Positions 5,446 through 5,468 of a DNA stretch of 5,468 nt are shown one piece after another. The notes beneath the pieces are model-generated. The model was not told the DNA's origin, ran no database searches, and saw only the letters and a list, made by a program, of their open reading frames with translations. The translations under genes and the position numbers were made by a program. The number at the start of each line of letters is the position of its first letter. Within the stretch, counting starts at the first letter, position 1. Source of the stretch: an uncultured Collinsella sp. (lineage in GTDB: Bacteria > Actinomycetota > Coriobacteriia > Coriobacteriales > Coriobacteriaceae); NCBI GenBank assembly GCA_905211615.1, contig CAJMBB010000133.1:1-5468 (forward strand), written 5' to 3'.

Positions 5446-5468
5446 CCGTCGTGCGCTTCGCGCGACGG
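5446..5468 (+). terminator. GC-rich hairpin past thrB, cut by window end
   Basis: CCGTCGTGCG pairs with CGCGACGG and its preceding G to form a stem of about 10 bp, including one T-G wobble, around a 3-nt loop. It is 70 nt past the thrB stop and is the best candidate for thrB termination. Any T-tract would lie beyond the window. It could equally belong to a convergent neighbour outside the window. Confidence 0.5.

Overview
The window is a compact, GC-rich bacterial chromosomal segment carrying four complete genes of the aspartate family (lysine/threonine) pathway. Codon use is strongly GC-biased, leaving long shadow ORFs on the opposite strands. Protein style (an AK III-like aspartokinase, a 505-aa ThrC beginning with a Y-x-S-T-R-G motif, a 293-aa GHMP homoserine kinase) and the base composition fit a high-GC gut anaerobe, most likely a Coriobacteriia member such as Collinsella. 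That assignment is an impression from recall, not a database match.

Layout: two divergent arms leave a 104-nt control region (2665-2768). Leftward (minus strand) run lysC (1276-2664) and then asd (77-1102), separated by a structured 173-nt gap holding a 32-nt palindrome, tandem CGAAAC repeats and a GC-rich hairpin. A hairpin terminator candidate follows asd. Rightward (plus strand) run thrC (2769-4286), a textbook intrinsic terminator (4299-4331), a 111-nt imperfect palindrome with 22-bp perfect arms (4364-4474), a strong Shine-Dalgarno and thrB (4494-5375). A GC-rich hairpin at the right edge is cut by the window end.

How the genes work together: LysC phosphorylates aspartate and Asd reduces aspartyl phosphate to aspartate semialdehyde, the branch point to lysine/diaminopimelate and to homoserine. 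Homoserine dehydrogenase (hom/thrA) would make homoserine but is absent from the window and must be encoded elsewhere if the threonine branch is complete. ThrB then phosphorylates homoserine and ThrC converts O-phosphohomoserine to threonine.

The coding content is ordinary core metabolism and I see no new multi-gene system. The parts worth a second look are non-coding: the long palindrome directly upstream of the thrB ribosome-binding site, the palindrome and repeat cluster between lysC and asd, and an 18-nt motif (17/18 identical) that lies in the same transcriptional sense just past the last gene of each arm.
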